From the NCBI GenBank assembly GCA_949825045.1, contig OX463807.1, positions 41,436,749-41,500,748 of the forward strand: 64,000 bases of DNA. Reading direction: 5' to 3'. The notes under the pieces are model-generated. The model had not been told where the DNA came from. It searched no databases and was given only the letters and a program-made list of their open reading frames with translations. Positions 43,976-54,196 of the stretch are shown one piece after another. Origin of the DNA: Argyresthia goedartella (lineage: Eukaryota > Arthropoda > Insecta > Lepidoptera > Argyresthiidae). Position numbers and translations under genes: made by a program. Each line of letters opens with the position of its first letter. Position 1 is the first letter of the stretch.

Positions 43976-46430
43976 ATCTACTATATAGGATTCAAATTGT
44001 TGGTTAATAGGACTACTGTTGTAACAATAATACAGTTTTCGGTAGATTTAGATAGATAGTAGTAGACACACAATTGATTTTAGTCAGCAAGGGGGCTGAT
44101 TTCACTGAGTTCCTAGTTGTTTTTAGCCTCATAGTTCTCAATACCAAAACAAATCTTGACTTTCTTTCTATTGCACACAGAATGGAACATTCATCGGAGC
44201 TATCACCACCTGTGCAATGATAGTGTTCGCAGGTTTCCTCCTGTCGCACATGAACAGGGTCATGAGGACTGTCTCCTACATCTCATTCATGCGGTACGGG
44301 TTTGAGGGTCTGATCCTTGCCCTGTATGCCTATGGCCGGAAGCCTATGGAATGTCCGGAGACGAAGGACTATTGCCATATGATGTAAGTGGAGGTTTTTT
44401 ATTATTTTCTTATTTTGTGGGTGTACAAATTATTTTATGCTAAGACATCCCGTCTCATTGGTTTTGTGCTTTTGAAATGCTTTTGTGGTTTGTTTAGGTA
44501 CCTTTACCTTAGTCCTAGAGAGAGAGAATTTATGTTTGCACCCGAGATTAATTCTGAAACATTATGGCCATATCTGTTGGAATTGGATGAATGATCTGGA
44601 GCCGTTTTTAGGGTTCCGTACCCAACGGGTAAGAACGGAACCCTATTACTAAGACTTCGCTGTCCGTCCGTCTGTCAACAGGCTGTATCTCAAGAACCTA
44701 GCTAGCTAGAGAGTTGAAATTTTCACAGATTATGTATTTCTGTTGCCGCTATAACAACAAATAATAAAAAACAGGATAAAAGAAATATTTAAGGGAGCTC
44801 CCATACAACAATTCTTTCAATACCACATACAAACTTATGGATGCACCTGGTTACGTACATGGAGTGTGAAAGTAACCGCACCAATAACTTTGTAAACAAT
44901 ATTTTGCTGTGTAAAATCCAAACTATTCACTCCACACCATCGCTTCCATTGAACGGTGGTACGGAACCCTTCGTGCGCGATTTAGACTCGCACTTGACCG
45001 GTTTGTTATATTCGTATATCATGAAGTATATTCAAGTTAACCTGGTTATTTATCTACCTCTAGGGTATAGATGGTACATTTGGTTTACCTAACTATAGGT
45101 AGGTCGTTTCTCAAATGGAACTAAAGTTACTGCGTCTAATAAAATGAGCACATTGAAAATGCAGCAATTTTACTACCACTACACGTGGTACCTATTGTAA
45201 AGAATTATTCACGTAGCATTTATTATTGCAATTTGAGATGCCATAATATATCTAATAGAAAACGTGTTTCTGTAATTGCCTGCAGTAAAAACCTTCATCA
45301 TCATTTATATAATTGGGGCAATTATGGTAATAATGATTAATGAGGAAAACCAGACAATGTCTTATGAGTAAGTGACATGACAAGTTGCGAAGATAGCCAA
45401 TTCTAAGTTCACACTTTTGCATGACCATTATCTTGTAGTGACCCTGATTCTACAGCTCATGTAAAACACTGCGGTGAGGTACCTACGCTATTCTTTAAGA
45501 CAAGAGCAACTTAAACTAACTATGTACTTGCTACACAGAATCAGATAGCTCTTACACTTTCATGTGAATGTGACCGATATACTGAGGTGGGTAGATACTG
45601 AACCAATCAACAATTTTTATATCTAGTTCAGTTTCAACTCCGGGGCTTTGAGAATCGAACACAACAATATAGATGTCGTGGCCATATCGTAAAACCGAAG
45701 TGGCCGCAGACTATTTCATGAAATACCCGGCCAGATCATCAAGTGGTCGGCCACATCATGAAATTATCAATTTTACGACATGGCCACGACATAGATATAA
45801 GTTATGTTTCGTAAGCTGATAATTGACGACCCGAGTGGCCGAGTCGGCAGTGACGCTGCCTACGAAACCAAGGGTCCCGGGTTCGAGTCCCGGTGGGGGC
45901 AAATGTTTGTTTGATGAGAACGGATGTGTGTACCCTAGTCATGGTTGTTTATCTATCTAAGTATAATATTTATCTATATAAGTATGTGTATCGTTGTCTA
46001 GTACCCAAGATACAGGGAATCCTAGTTTGGGGCTAGATCAATGTGTGTAAAAAAAAAAAAAAAAGGTGTCCAAGGTATTATTATTATTATTAAATTAATT
46101 AGCCTCAACGCTCTTCTAAGCTCTTCTAAAGATTCAAGTTACAGATGGAGTTATGATTTTTCAATGCAATTTTGTGTCTATCTTTTAATTTCTAAATTAT
46201 AAATTTTCTGTATCAAACGTTCTGATGTTGAGTAAAACAATTAAAACAATCTATTCACATACCTAATGTAGATGTGTCTTTTTTCAAGGCATCCCAAGAC
46301 GATCATCTCAGAGTTCAGCTTCAACTATGACAACTATTGGAACGACATCGCCATCCTGTTCATCGAGGTGATCATCATGAGGTTAATAGCCTTTTGGACG
46401 TTGCGCCGAAAAGTCAAGAAATCAGGCTAG
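35935..46430 (+). CDS. ABCG half-transporter (ABCG1/ABCG4-like), ten exons, N-terminus missing
   Basis: Membrane transporter of the white/ABCG subfamily: one nucleotide-binding domain, then six membrane helices, expected to work as a dimer and move lipids or sterols. Exons by hand: 35935-36046, 36310-36529, 37001-37146, 38032-38239, 38487-38719, 40600-40768, 41124-41224, 42962-43117, 44181-44383, 46289-46430. All have AG/GT borders. All phases agree except across exon 4, where a small deletion changes frame between the VP and YHNPADY motifs. The Walker A exon is the first seen; the usual N-terminal exon(s) and start codon are not found upstream, where the DNA is transposon. ABCG1/4 affinity is inferred from the C-terminal half ([20 protein letters not shown]). 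AATAAA at 47104 is a candidate poly(A) signal. Confidence 0.9.
36310..36529 (+). CDS. ABCG exon with Q-loop
   Basis: [11 protein letters not shown] then [20 protein letters not shown] and FAADLKLG; the Q-loop glutamine is in YILQDD. The donor GTTAGT is slightly non-consensus. Confidence 0.9.
36667..36919 (-). repeat. tRNA-derived SINE, family A, copy 2
   Basis: In the intron between ABCG exons 2 and 3. Reverse-oriented head GGGCTCGATTCCCGGTGGGG and A-box-like TGGCCGAGTCGG at its right end; TTA tail at the left. Confidence 0.88.
37001..37146 (+). CDS. ABCG exon with signature motif and Walker B
   Basis: [20 protein letters not shown], then [16 protein letters not shown] (signature LSGGQ), then VVYLDEPTT (Walker B with catalytic glutamate). 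Donor GTGAGT. Confidence 0.93.
37147..38031. other. ABCG intron 3
   Basis: No gene. It contains an alternating purine-pyrimidine GCGCGCGCATGC stretch at about 37640, and an imperfect inverted pair (GGTCATTACACTTCTCG at 37804; CGAGTGTAATGACC at 37863) around a CCTTCGCCTTCGGCTCAGG core. Confidence 0.55.
38032..38239 (+). pseudogene. ABCG exon with D-loop and H-loop, frame broken near 38214
   Basis: [20 protein letters not shown] then [20 protein letters not shown] (H-loop histidine in TIHQPSA), then [10 protein letters not shown]. From there the zero frame gives YTTTRLIT and would meet TAG at the start of the next exon. The +1 frame gives VYHNPADY, the conserved ABCG motif, and leaves the one nucleotide the next exon needs. 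About ten residues expected between VP and YHNPADY are missing. A short deletion of 3n+1 bases at about 38212-38216 explains all of this. Confidence 0.85.
38487..38719 (+). CDS. ABCG exon, linker to the first membrane helix
   Basis: [20 protein letters not shown], then [20 protein letters not shown] and MFRDW. Acceptor CCGCAG, donor GTGAGT. It connects in phase only to the YHNPADY frame of the previous exon. Confidence 0.9.
38720..40599. other. ABCG intron 5
   Basis: No gene. A MITE-like inverted pair occurs at about 40037-40053 (TTGTCAAAATTCGCGG) and 40160-40177 (TCGCGAATTTTGACG). AGATGGCGCT/AGCGCCATCT phrases occur at 39350 and 39555. Confidence 0.5.
40600..40768 (+). CDS. ABCG exon, membrane helices 1 and 2
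   Basis: [20 protein letters not shown] then [20 protein letters not shown]. Two hydrophobic helices; donor GTAGGT. Confidence 0.9.
41124..41224 (+). CDS. ABCG exon, start of helix 3
   Basis: [20 protein letters not shown] then [25 protein letters not shown] is a conserved ABCG block. Acceptor TTACAG, donor GTAAAC. Confidence 0.9.
41225..42961. other. ABCG intron 7
   Basis: Contains a family A SINE (41549-41798) and a TG/CG alternating run near 42030. No other gene; the ORFs at 42508-42744 and 42851-43210 are chance or exon overlap. Confidence 0.55.
41549..41798 (-). repeat. tRNA-derived SINE, family A, copy 3
   Basis: Reverse-oriented B box (GGACTTGAACCCGGGACCC on plus), the same CTAGCCCCAAACTAGGAT body, and TAA-repeat tail at its left end. 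Confidence 0.88.
42962..43117 (+). CDS. ABCG exon, helices 3-4
   Basis: [20 protein letters not shown] then [22 protein letters not shown]-rich codons contrast with the AT-rich introns. Acceptor TTTCCAG, donor GTGAGT. Confidence 0.92.
43208..43607 (+). repeat. Lepidopteran GGTTCCGTAC-type repeat, copy 1
   Basis: From TTTTAGGGCCCCGTACCC to ACGGAACCCTTCGTGCGTGA and GTCCAACTCGCACTTGGACG. No ORF. A second near-full copy is at 44605-45003. Confidence 0.8.
43702..43974 (+). repeat. tRNA-derived SINE, family A, copy 4
   Basis: Complete head and body, ending in about ten ATT units (43940-43974). Confidence 0.9.
44181..44383 (+). CDS. ABCG exon, helix 5 and extracellular loop
   Basis: [40 protein letters not shown], then [11 protein letters not shown]. 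The cysteines in the last part match the conserved extracellular loop of ABCG1-like proteins. Acceptor CACACAG, donor GTAAGT. Confidence 0.92.
44605..45003 (+). repeat. Lepidopteran GGTTCCGTAC-type repeat, copy 2
   Basis: TTTTTAGGGTTCCGTACCC through CTGTCCGTCCGTCTGTC, to TACGGAACCCTTCGTGCGCG and CGCACTTGACCGGTTTG. Confidence 0.85.
45825..46091 (+). repeat. tRNA-derived SINE, family A, copy 5
   Basis: Complete copy, but the conserved GTGTAAATAGTGTCC near the 3' end is interrupted by a run of about 17 A's at 46048-46064. Confidence 0.9.
46289..46430 (+). CDS. ABCG last exon, helix 6 and stop
   Basis: [20 protein letters not shown] then [20 protein letters not shown] and KVKKSG, stop TAG at 46428-46430. 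It ends in the short basic tail usual for the family. Confidence 0.93.
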
Positions 46431-46583
46431 ATCACAGCCAGATCGTTTAGTCTGTGAGAACTATCTCTCGCTTACACGCGAGGGAGAGGTGCAGTAATAA
46501 TTGGAGTCAACTGGGCTGGGCTGCATACTAATTTAGTGCGTAGGCCGCTCAGCTTTCCGATTATTACTATATGTGAGTAACGG

Positions 46584-46729
46584 CCGGTTTCCTGGGCGCT
46601 GATTAAGTTAACAAATTGGTTAAACTGATTTGAGCCAATCAGGTGCTGCTAATATTCAAAATAGCGGCACGTGATTGGCTGAAATCAATTTAACCAATTT
46701 GTTAACTTAACCAGCGCCCAGGAAACCGG
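46584..46729. mobile_element. Palindromic MITE in the ABCG 3' flank
   Basis: 146 bp with inverted arms of about 60 bp: CCGGTTTCCTGGGCGCTG to GAGCCAATCAGG, mirrored by GTGATTGGCT to CAGCGCCCAGGAAACCGG. A transcript through it would form a long hairpin. It starts about 150 bases after the stop codon and before the first AATAAA (47104). Confidence 0.8.
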
Positions 46730-47103
46730 GCGTATGAATCATAAAACTGAGCGGCGTGTTAGGAAGAGGTCAATACTACAAACGAATTTATCAAGTTATA
46801 CGTTTAACCTTTTATGCGGATTCGGGTTTGGATGGTATGTTATATTTATATGGTATGTTATATAGGTATTTAGCTTGATTAGGACAGCTCGTTTAGTTTC
46901 AAACAATATTTCACAGGCTACAAAAATATAAATCGAATTAGAGGTATTTGGGTAGCCATATTGTTGGTACGAGTAAGAACTAATCACGGATGTTTCGAAT
47001 GCGGCCTATGTATTTTTTTTGTGGAGGTAGAAAAAGCAAAATTTGAGACTACTTAAGTTTAGGCACCTACCAATTAATTATTATTAATGTTTTAGCTGAC
47101 GTG

Positions 47104-47109
47104 AATAAA
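47104..47109 (+). terminator. Candidate polyadenylation signal of the ABCG gene
   Basis: AATAAA about 675 bases after the stop; another at 47256. Neither is confirmed. Confidence 0.35.
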
Positions 47110-47284
47110 GATTAGTTTATATTTTTGTCCAAGATTGTAAATATAGTGAAGTAAATTAGGAAAGTTATTGTATCTACATACTTAAGTGTAATACTAATTT
47201 GATCTTCATGCCATAGCAAATGTTATCGATTATTTTATATTTATAGTATTTCAAAATAAAGAGTAGTAGATGAATCCTAATAGT

Positions 47285-47420
47285 AGTTTATGTGACTGCT
47301 ACATAATGGAGGGCATCAATACTCGAGAGTGGGTTTATGAAACGAGCCGAAGGCGAGTTTCATAATAATATCACTCGAGAGTTTTAATGCCTAATTATGT
47401 ACAGTTACATACACTAGTTT
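47285..47420. repeat. Inverted repeat around a CCGAAGGCG core
   Basis: GGCATCAATACTCGAGAGTG (about 47313) and CACTCGAGAGTTTTAATGCC (about 47372-47391) are near mirror images, with AACGAGCCGAAGGCGAGTTT between. The same style of core occurs in ABCG intron 3. Confidence 0.5.
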
Positions 47421-47524
47421 ATCTACACACATATCATAAGCTCTCTTTGATGTGCTCAGGAACCGCATGTTTGACCGGCATTGTGGCTCTGCAGCTGTTT
47501 AGCTTGTTCTGTAGCACCAACTTC

Positions 47525-47669
47525 GGGCATCGGCGTTCGAAATTTGAATGTAAGTACCAACTTCACAGACAAACTAGGGGCCGCATGCAGGCGGGCATCG
47601 GCGTTCGAAATTTGAATGTCAAAATGTGTAGAAAAATTACACATTATGGTCATAATGTGTAATTTTTCA
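47525..47669. repeat. 27-bp direct duplication followed by a perfect palindrome
   Basis: GGGCATCGGCGTTCGAAATT(TGAATGT) occurs at 47525-47551 and 47594-47620. The palindrome at 47632-47669 has 18-bp perfect arms (GAAAAATTACACATTATG). Confidence 0.7.
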
Positions 47670-48830
47670 GATAAGAAATGAGTTTTTACCAAGTAGTTTA
47701 ACATTATGCTGATCGTAACGTGCGGTTTTTGTACGCAGTAAAGAGGCTTTAGGATACGTGTGTAGATAAAAAAGAATAAGTGTCCAATGCGATGGCTAAA
47801 GTGGTTCGTACCATCTATACCTTATTTATTAGGTATATTACGCAGCAGTTCATATCGCGTGTAAATGTTATACTGATTGCTTATACTGATATTAGGCTGA
47901 ACCGGGATTATTTATATCTATAAACTGTATACTCCTACAAGTATTATGGTCTCTCTAATTTAGTACGAAATAGCTTAGGTCCAAATCAACTGACATCTCA
48001 CGAATGACAATGCGTGGACCTTACGGACTGTCTTTTGCCAGATTGCAAAACTGTAGAAAGGGCGTGAAAGGAAGGTGTCGTCACGATTTTATAGGGTGAT
48101 TACGGTCATCATTCTACATTTCCCGTACCCACGGACTTTTTGGTCCTACGTGTGAGCAAGTAATGAGTAAAGATCATCTGATTACGTAAACATCATCATC
48201 CATTATCAATCAGCGCACATTAAATAAACGTTTTCTATTTCTATTTTTATTTCTATTTCTTACATTCACCCACTCTGGGTTTAGGCCTATTATTTAGGCG
48301 TCAAGTTGGTATTTATAAGATATTATTATATTATTGAACATTTCATGTTGTGATCAACCAACCATTCATAGTCGTGCAACCATTTCAATAAATGGTTGAA
48401 TGGATGAAAACGTATATTGAAATCATTTTCATTTACGTGATGTTTTTGTGATATAAATGTCGAACTAACATACTAATCGAATTTCGAAATTCGTATACTA
48501 TTCGTTGGTCAACACATCACCTAAGCTACCGCAGTGTTTTGGCCCAAAATATTTTTTCGTTCCATGAAACTTCTAATTCAATCATGAAATCATCAATTTT
48601 ATGATCAGCCCACGATATATGTATATATAGGTGTTATTGGAAAATGTAAGTTTCATAAAAAAGCACTTTAAATTACACCCTGTTTTGTGTTTAATTGTAA
48701 TACACTATAGTTTAATTTAGTTATTTTAACAATGTAACATTCACAAATCGCAATGTAATATAGTTATAGAAGGCTGCCTAGGGACCATATTAATACTACA
48801 TACAATAAATGCAGTTTAATTAGTATTTTG
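47670..48830. other. No gene seen; one non-LTR 3' tail
   Basis: AATAAACGTTTTCTATTTCT with TTTCTA-like units at about 48225-48262 looks like the 3' end of a plus-strand non-LTR element. Nothing else is recognised. Confidence 0.45.
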
Positions 48831-48839
48831 TTAACATCA

Positions 48840-50420
48840 ATGTCAAACAGGCAAGTCTCACAAAGCAAGAAGGTACGTTGCGTAACATACGTTGTATGAC
48901 AACGACCTTGTTTACGCCATAAGTGACTATACCCGAAAAGGAACTATGTATATCAGGCAAAACCAAAAGTTGTGTCGACCACATTTCATTCGATCGCGCA
49001 TACAAGATGTGGTTTCTGCGGCACTAGGCACTGAACTGGCGGACCATCGCATAAGCATTATAACCTGCACAAGAATGCACGGGGTACAGGGTGTCTCAAA
49101 AGCATTAGCACATAACTTGGAGCGTACTGCTTGGAACCCGACAAATAATATGACATGCTCTTTATACCTCTACTTTATAACAGAAATAAATGAATGTTAC
49201 AATAATTCACAAATAAAGGCAAAAACCAGAAATACTACGCCTTTCGACACATTCGACGAACAGAAAAGTTGACAATATATGTAATAAACTTTTCATAAAT
49301 GGACAAAAATATGCCTTCAATATAGTTTTAAAAATAGAGAATAAGAAACAAAAGCTAAAAAAGCGGTAGATAAAACAAGCGGTAGATATCTTTCACAAAT
49401 ACCATGTTCTATCTAAAACAAATAATTCGGCTTCCAGGCAAATAAGAATACTTCGCTTCTAATATCGCCATTCACCGTCGATATCAATAAAAACCTAGAT
49501 AACAGGAAACACGTTCTGATGTTCTTTATCGACTACAGTTCAAGCATTTCAACATAAAATACTATTAGAACATCTGGATGACTCTATGGATAACTCTTAA
49601 ATGAGTGCGAAAACTACTTAACCTTTTGGACGCCATACATCAAATTCAAAATGTGTTACTCACAGGCCAAACATGTTTGCTATGCTATGCTAAATACAAC
49701 TTAATTCATACGAGATAAGGTTCCTTTTAATATAAGTTGTGTCGGCTATAGCCGATGTGGCGCCAGTGGTACGACTTTCAGTTGTCGGCCAGGGCCGACC
49801 GGGGCGGTCAAAAGGTACTGTGTGTAAGTAGGAGTTACACTTGGTGAGAAAGTGAATATGTCTGAAGGCACAGCACAGGGATCTGTTATCGGTTCTTTAC
49901 ACTACCTGCCCTACGTAAATGACCTAAATAACCTTATCAAAGAGTGGGTGTAACAATTTGCTGACGCCCTGAACCTTATACCAGCCGATAGGAACCCACG
50001 CGTTGGGTTAAGCACATGACAGGGAGACTTTGATGTCTTTAGTAAGTGGTCACACGATCAGGCCTGGTACTCAAAGCACCACAGTAAACTAAATGAGTAT
50101 CAATGAAGAGATTCACCTACTAGCCCAGACAAACCTATGCCTGCATAATTCAACTGAGATTTAAGTCAAAACCCAGCATAAAACACAAAAACGATAAGCT
50201 ACTAATAAAATTCTATGGCAAATAATACAAATAACGTCTATGGCAAAAGAACATCAAAATACCTGGTATCTAAAGTTCGAAACAACTTACCTACTACCTT
50301 AAAGAATGAAATTCTAGAAACGAATCTAAAATTCTACATGTAAAGAGTTAACGATTGATCCAATTGATCTAAAATTGAATGCGAATCAACCTGTAGGTAG
50401 ACTGTTACAGTTGTCACACG
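48840..50420 (+). pseudogene. Heavily decayed non-LTR reverse transcriptase
   Basis: Readable pieces in order: HVLMFFIDYSSSI (about 49510-49550, the DFSKAF-type motif), SEGTAQGSVIGSLHYLPYVN then DLNNLIKEWV and QFAD (about 49862-49965, the PQGS-LGP and FADD motifs), and NNLPTTLKNEIL near 50285. Stops interrupt every part. A MITE of 194 bp (49622-49815) splits it. The ORF at 48892-49272 may be its N-terminal part but has no clear motif. Confidence 0.6.
49622..49815. mobile_element. piggyBac-type MITE, copy 1 (TTAA flank)
   Basis: TTAA at 49618-49621, then the ends CCTTTTGGACGCC and GGGGCGGTCAAAAGG, inverted. The interior contains ATTCATACGAGATA and GTGGCGCCAGTGG. It shares ends and interior with 62697-62847. 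The right-hand TTAA has decayed to TACT. Confidence 0.75.
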
Positions 50421-50690
50421 CGATGAGCAGTGCGGCTATCGTGCACGATTGACGTGCTCGCCAGCTGCGTGCGGCACAAACAATAGCATAGGCACATGTG
50501 TATTAGAGTAGGTAATAAGTACATGCTAAGTACTTATTAATGTTGAATGTATTTAATGAATGAGTTAGACTAGGAAACTTCAGTTAACTTTTTGTATATA
50601 ATATATATACCCTAATTTAGGTACCAAAATGTGTTAAAATAACCACCAGTGCCTAGACAAACCGCCAATGGCTTTTTGGCACACTATGTT
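50421..50690. other. No gene seen
   Basis: AT-rich. Nothing recognised. Confidence 0.4.
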
Positions 50691-50691
50691 A

Positions 50692-51196
50692 CTATAGCTT
50701 GTCAGATTCGTACGTGACACTCCCATGGCAGGGGGGTCTCAGTGAGCCGGCCGGCCAAACGTACCTGAACCTCTGAGTGAGACGATCTCACTCAGAGGTT
50801 TAGGTACGTTTGGCTGGGCGACTTGGAGCTCGGGGTTTCGCTTGGCTCGTAGTAAAATAAGCTCTCAGGCGAAGTGATGCGGCGTAATCTAGCCTGCACG
50901 GGCGGGTAACCGATTCTGTAGGTGTTTAGCGATTATTGAACGTAGAGCAGGTGCAAGCTACATTGCGCTTTATTGCCGAGCAGCGAGAGTAGCTTTTTAT
51001 TTAAGTGTCTTTGAGGAGTGATCTTTTTGTGTAGTACTATTAAATATTCTGTGCCCATGGTCTGCGGGCGACGCCGCGACGGTGGACGAAATATGCGGGG
51101 GCTGCGAGGGCGGGAAAGAAGAGCGCGGGCGGCGAGGCGCGTAGCCGTCGCCCGCAGACCATGGGAGTGTCACGTACGAATCTGGCAAACTATAGT
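50692..51196. mobile_element. Long-TIR MITE with nested palindromes
   Basis: The ends CTATAGCTTGTCAGATTCGT and TACGAATCTGGCAAACTATAG are inverted over about 38 bp and run into CCATGG on both sides. Inside are a palindrome at about 50752-50815 (CCAAACGTACCTGAACCTCT arm) and an inverted pair at 51055-51075 and 51145-51165 (CCATGGTCTGCGGGCGAC). GC-rich; no credible ORF. Confidence 0.75.
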
Positions 51197-53085
51197 TGAG
51201 TTTCTATTATCATTTGAATAATAATAACAATAAAAATACAACTTGTCTAAGAAACCACATTCAATGCCATAACTTATTTGAGTCTGTGATAGATTATCTT
51301 ACGTAGAAAAGATACCATTTGTATTTAATAGTTTGTTTTATTATGAATAAATCTATAAATATTTCTATTCTGAAATTGATATTTTTATTGATACTTAATA
51401 AACAAATCACAAACAGATTACTTACTGAAGATTAAAAAATAAATCGTTAGATAGAAACTTTTAGTGTATTATTAGTAAAGTATAGTATATTATCTCAGCA
51501 ATAACTCAGTAACTACTCAATGAAGAAGAATATTTTATTGTGTTATGTATAGTGTAGGTATTTTTCTAACGTTATATTTTGACTACTAGTACTACGCTTG
51601 CGCAGCGCACAACACGCTACATCGTGTAGTATGGGCAACTGCGCTCTCGAAGACGAAGATTTATATAGCATTTATATAGTATATGATGGGACCCTGAGGG
51701 TGCAAGTGATCGTTGCCCAGCTCCAGTCCAGTGTCACCTCTCCACTCCACCTTTAGCTGATCACACCGTTGCCGCGTTGTTGCCGCCGCGTCGTTCCGTC
51801 TTTTTATGTCGTCTGGATAGATGGCCATCATATACCTGTTTTTTATCATTATTGAGACTTGATTCAGGAGGGGCCTATAGTCTCAGAGATAACATGTACG
51901 TCCAGGATATCTCTGAGACCATTCCATCGAAAATGCAAATATATAGGTAGTCCATTCCTTGGTTCTCCCTCAATTTTGCAATATATCTGTGCACCTGGCG
52001 GGAATGTTCTCCTTATCTTTGCACTGTAGACTATGTGCTACATTGAAAAGAAAAGAAAAACGCAGGAAAAAAAAACAATACGAACCTAAATTTCTTAAAT
52101 ACAAATAAAATCTGCATTAAATTAACTATTATTATAGTATAGTATTTCGCGAAACGGCGACACTAGATACCTTTATTGTGGTTTTTGTTCCATTTTTGGC
52201 CTTTTCGCTAACAATACCTAAAATAAGTATATTAGTTCACTTACTGATACGAGTAGTAAACACCTTCATCCAGAATGGTTTTTTGCACACCAATGTTACA
52301 TATTTTGCTTATATTGCACATCGGGAAGTATTTAATAAATTAGTTTTGTGTTTCGCCGTTATGCAGGAGCAATATTTAGAATTTTTAAATGTTTTCTGTA
52401 GTATTGGCATCTACAATTTTTTGGAAGGTAAAGTTTGACCTGCCGGTTATCTTCTCTACAGCGCTAATCCTTATGGTCCTGTGCCAATCGCGTCCAGTGG
52501 CATCTCGTGGACATCATGATATCGTAGGACCATCAGGCAGGTGGTATGCCCATTCGCCGTGTCGCTCCCCCTGGCCAGCACTCGGTGACTGTTCTTTCTA
52601 GAAGTGACGTGCCCACCTCCGACTGAATCTCGTTATTCGCTTACGTAGGTCTTAGACCTGAAAGAGCAGGCTTATGGGGCGGTAATTATATTTCCGAAAA
52701 TTATTGATAAATAATTTATTATTATCAAATTAATTAATATATTATATACATAATATAATTATTATTCGCTAACAAATTAAAACTTTGTATTAAATTAATA
52801 ACCTAACTTAAACCCAAATAAAACTTAACACACAAATAAAACTTTAAAATTACGATCGCGGATCTGCTGTGTTGTGTATGGCAACCGGTACAACATGAAG
52901 CGCGCGATACAGGTTCTCCTAGTGCGCGCTTCGCAAGCAAGCCGCCGCCGCCGGACAACTACCCTCACTAATATTCTTGTTACTGTATGATATTAAAACT
53001 CTCTGTATTGTCCAAACTTTATTCTAAATAAATAATTTTGTAATTTGTAATTTTGTAATTTTGTAATTAAATGAGACCAAAAACC
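51197..53085. other. No gene; repeat debris
   Basis: A repeat-like GC-richer segment lies at 52430-52680 (ATCGCGTCCAGTGGCATCTC, GTGCCCACCTCCGACTGAAT). Around 53010-53070, AATAAATAATTTTGTAA units form a plus-strand non-LTR tail that abuts the RLE-type element. Confidence 0.45.
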
Positions 53086-53141
53086 GAGCGAATAATAATA
53101 ATATAAAACATATCAATAACTTCATTAAATCACCTGCTACA

Positions 53142-53605
53142 ATGCCAGCTTACATATCTCAGGGTGTAACTTATTTATTGCCCAAAGATACAGAATACCG
53201 TGATCCTTCCAAATACCGTCCAATAGCATGCCTACAAACATTTTGCAAAATATTAACAGGATGCATAAATGTGATCATTCACCTTAAAAATAATAATATA
53301 TTAGCCGAAGAACAGAAGGGTTCCAGCAGAGAAAGGCAAGGATGTAAAGAACAGTTGATAATTGATTCCGTAATAATGAAACATGCATACAGAATTAAAA
53401 ATGACATCAGTGATATGTTCGTAGATTACAGGAAAGCTTGATTGATACAAGTATTACATCGTTACAAAATACGCACTATAATTACTACATTCTTACAAAC
53501 TACAATGGAACAATGGAAGATATACTTAAAGTTAAAAACTGATACAGAGACTGTCGCCACACCATTCATAGAAATCCGAAGAGGGATTTTCCAGGCAGAC
53601 GCATT
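53142..53605 (+). pseudogene. RLE-type non-LTR reverse transcriptase, fingers and palm start
   Basis: AYISQGVTYLLPKDTEYRDP, SKYRPIACLQTFCKILTGCI, then EEQKG, KEQLIIDSVI, FVDYRKA, a stop, and further on IEIRRGIFQADALS. This corresponds to the GVTYLLPK, KYRPITCL, GCKEQL, DYKKAFD and GIFQGDSLSP blocks of R4/Dong-like elements. The aspartate region of DYKKAFD is damaged by a stop at 53439-53441. Confidence 0.8.
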
Positions 53606-53610
53606 GAGTC

Positions 53611-54196
53611 TGTACGGCACTCAGCGTGTGGTATTTTGATTACCGCGCTGCTACGCACTTTGCTTTTACGCAATTCTACGCTGTTCTGTACGATGTTCTC
53701 GCCAGTAAAACACACGTGGTATTTCGTTTGATGTTTCCGAAGTGGTGACCAGAGATGTCGTATGTTCCCCTGTCGTCCGCGCAAAGAGGGCGAGCGTCCC
53801 CACAGCCCCAGTATTTATAGGCAGGGGGGTGGCACCGTTATTCAGGAGTTTGGGCACGCCAGCCACACGCACGTGTGACTTTGCTTCTCTGTCTGTAGAT
53901 GGCGCCACCGCGCGTGTAAACTCTGGCGGGGCGCGTGAGGACGCTACTATGCGCGCAGGTTTTCCCTCCCCTTCTATAGAGGGCGCTACCGCGCATCTAC
54001 TTACAATCTCTGGTAATCGGGGCTGTTTATTTCTATTGTCTATCACTATTTTAAGCCCCATCAATAAACCAGCACAAGACAAATCTCTTTATTATTTACT
54101 TACTTATATCTACACGGATCTACTACTAGGTATCTTACATACTAAGCTTACATACACTAGCTATCTATATTTACAATTATCGGGCCGTCGCGAACA
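53611..54196 (+). repeat. Solo LTR with GAGTC target duplication
   Basis: 586 bp beginning TGTACGGCAC and ending TCGCGAACA, flanked by GAGTC at 53606-53610 and 54197-54201. TATTTATAG at 53812 and AATAAA at 54063 are in the right order for plus-strand LTR promoter and poly(A) functions. Two GGCGC(C/T)ACCGCGC phrases repeat at 53890 and 53978. It splits the GIFQxDxLS/PLWFCLALNPLS motif of the host element exactly. It is not similar to the BEL LTR at 3878. Confidence 0.88.

Noticed and set aside
52178..52601. Two overlapping ORFs of 86 and 70 codons
   Set aside because: No recognisable domain, no splice context, and the second covers repeat-like DNA.
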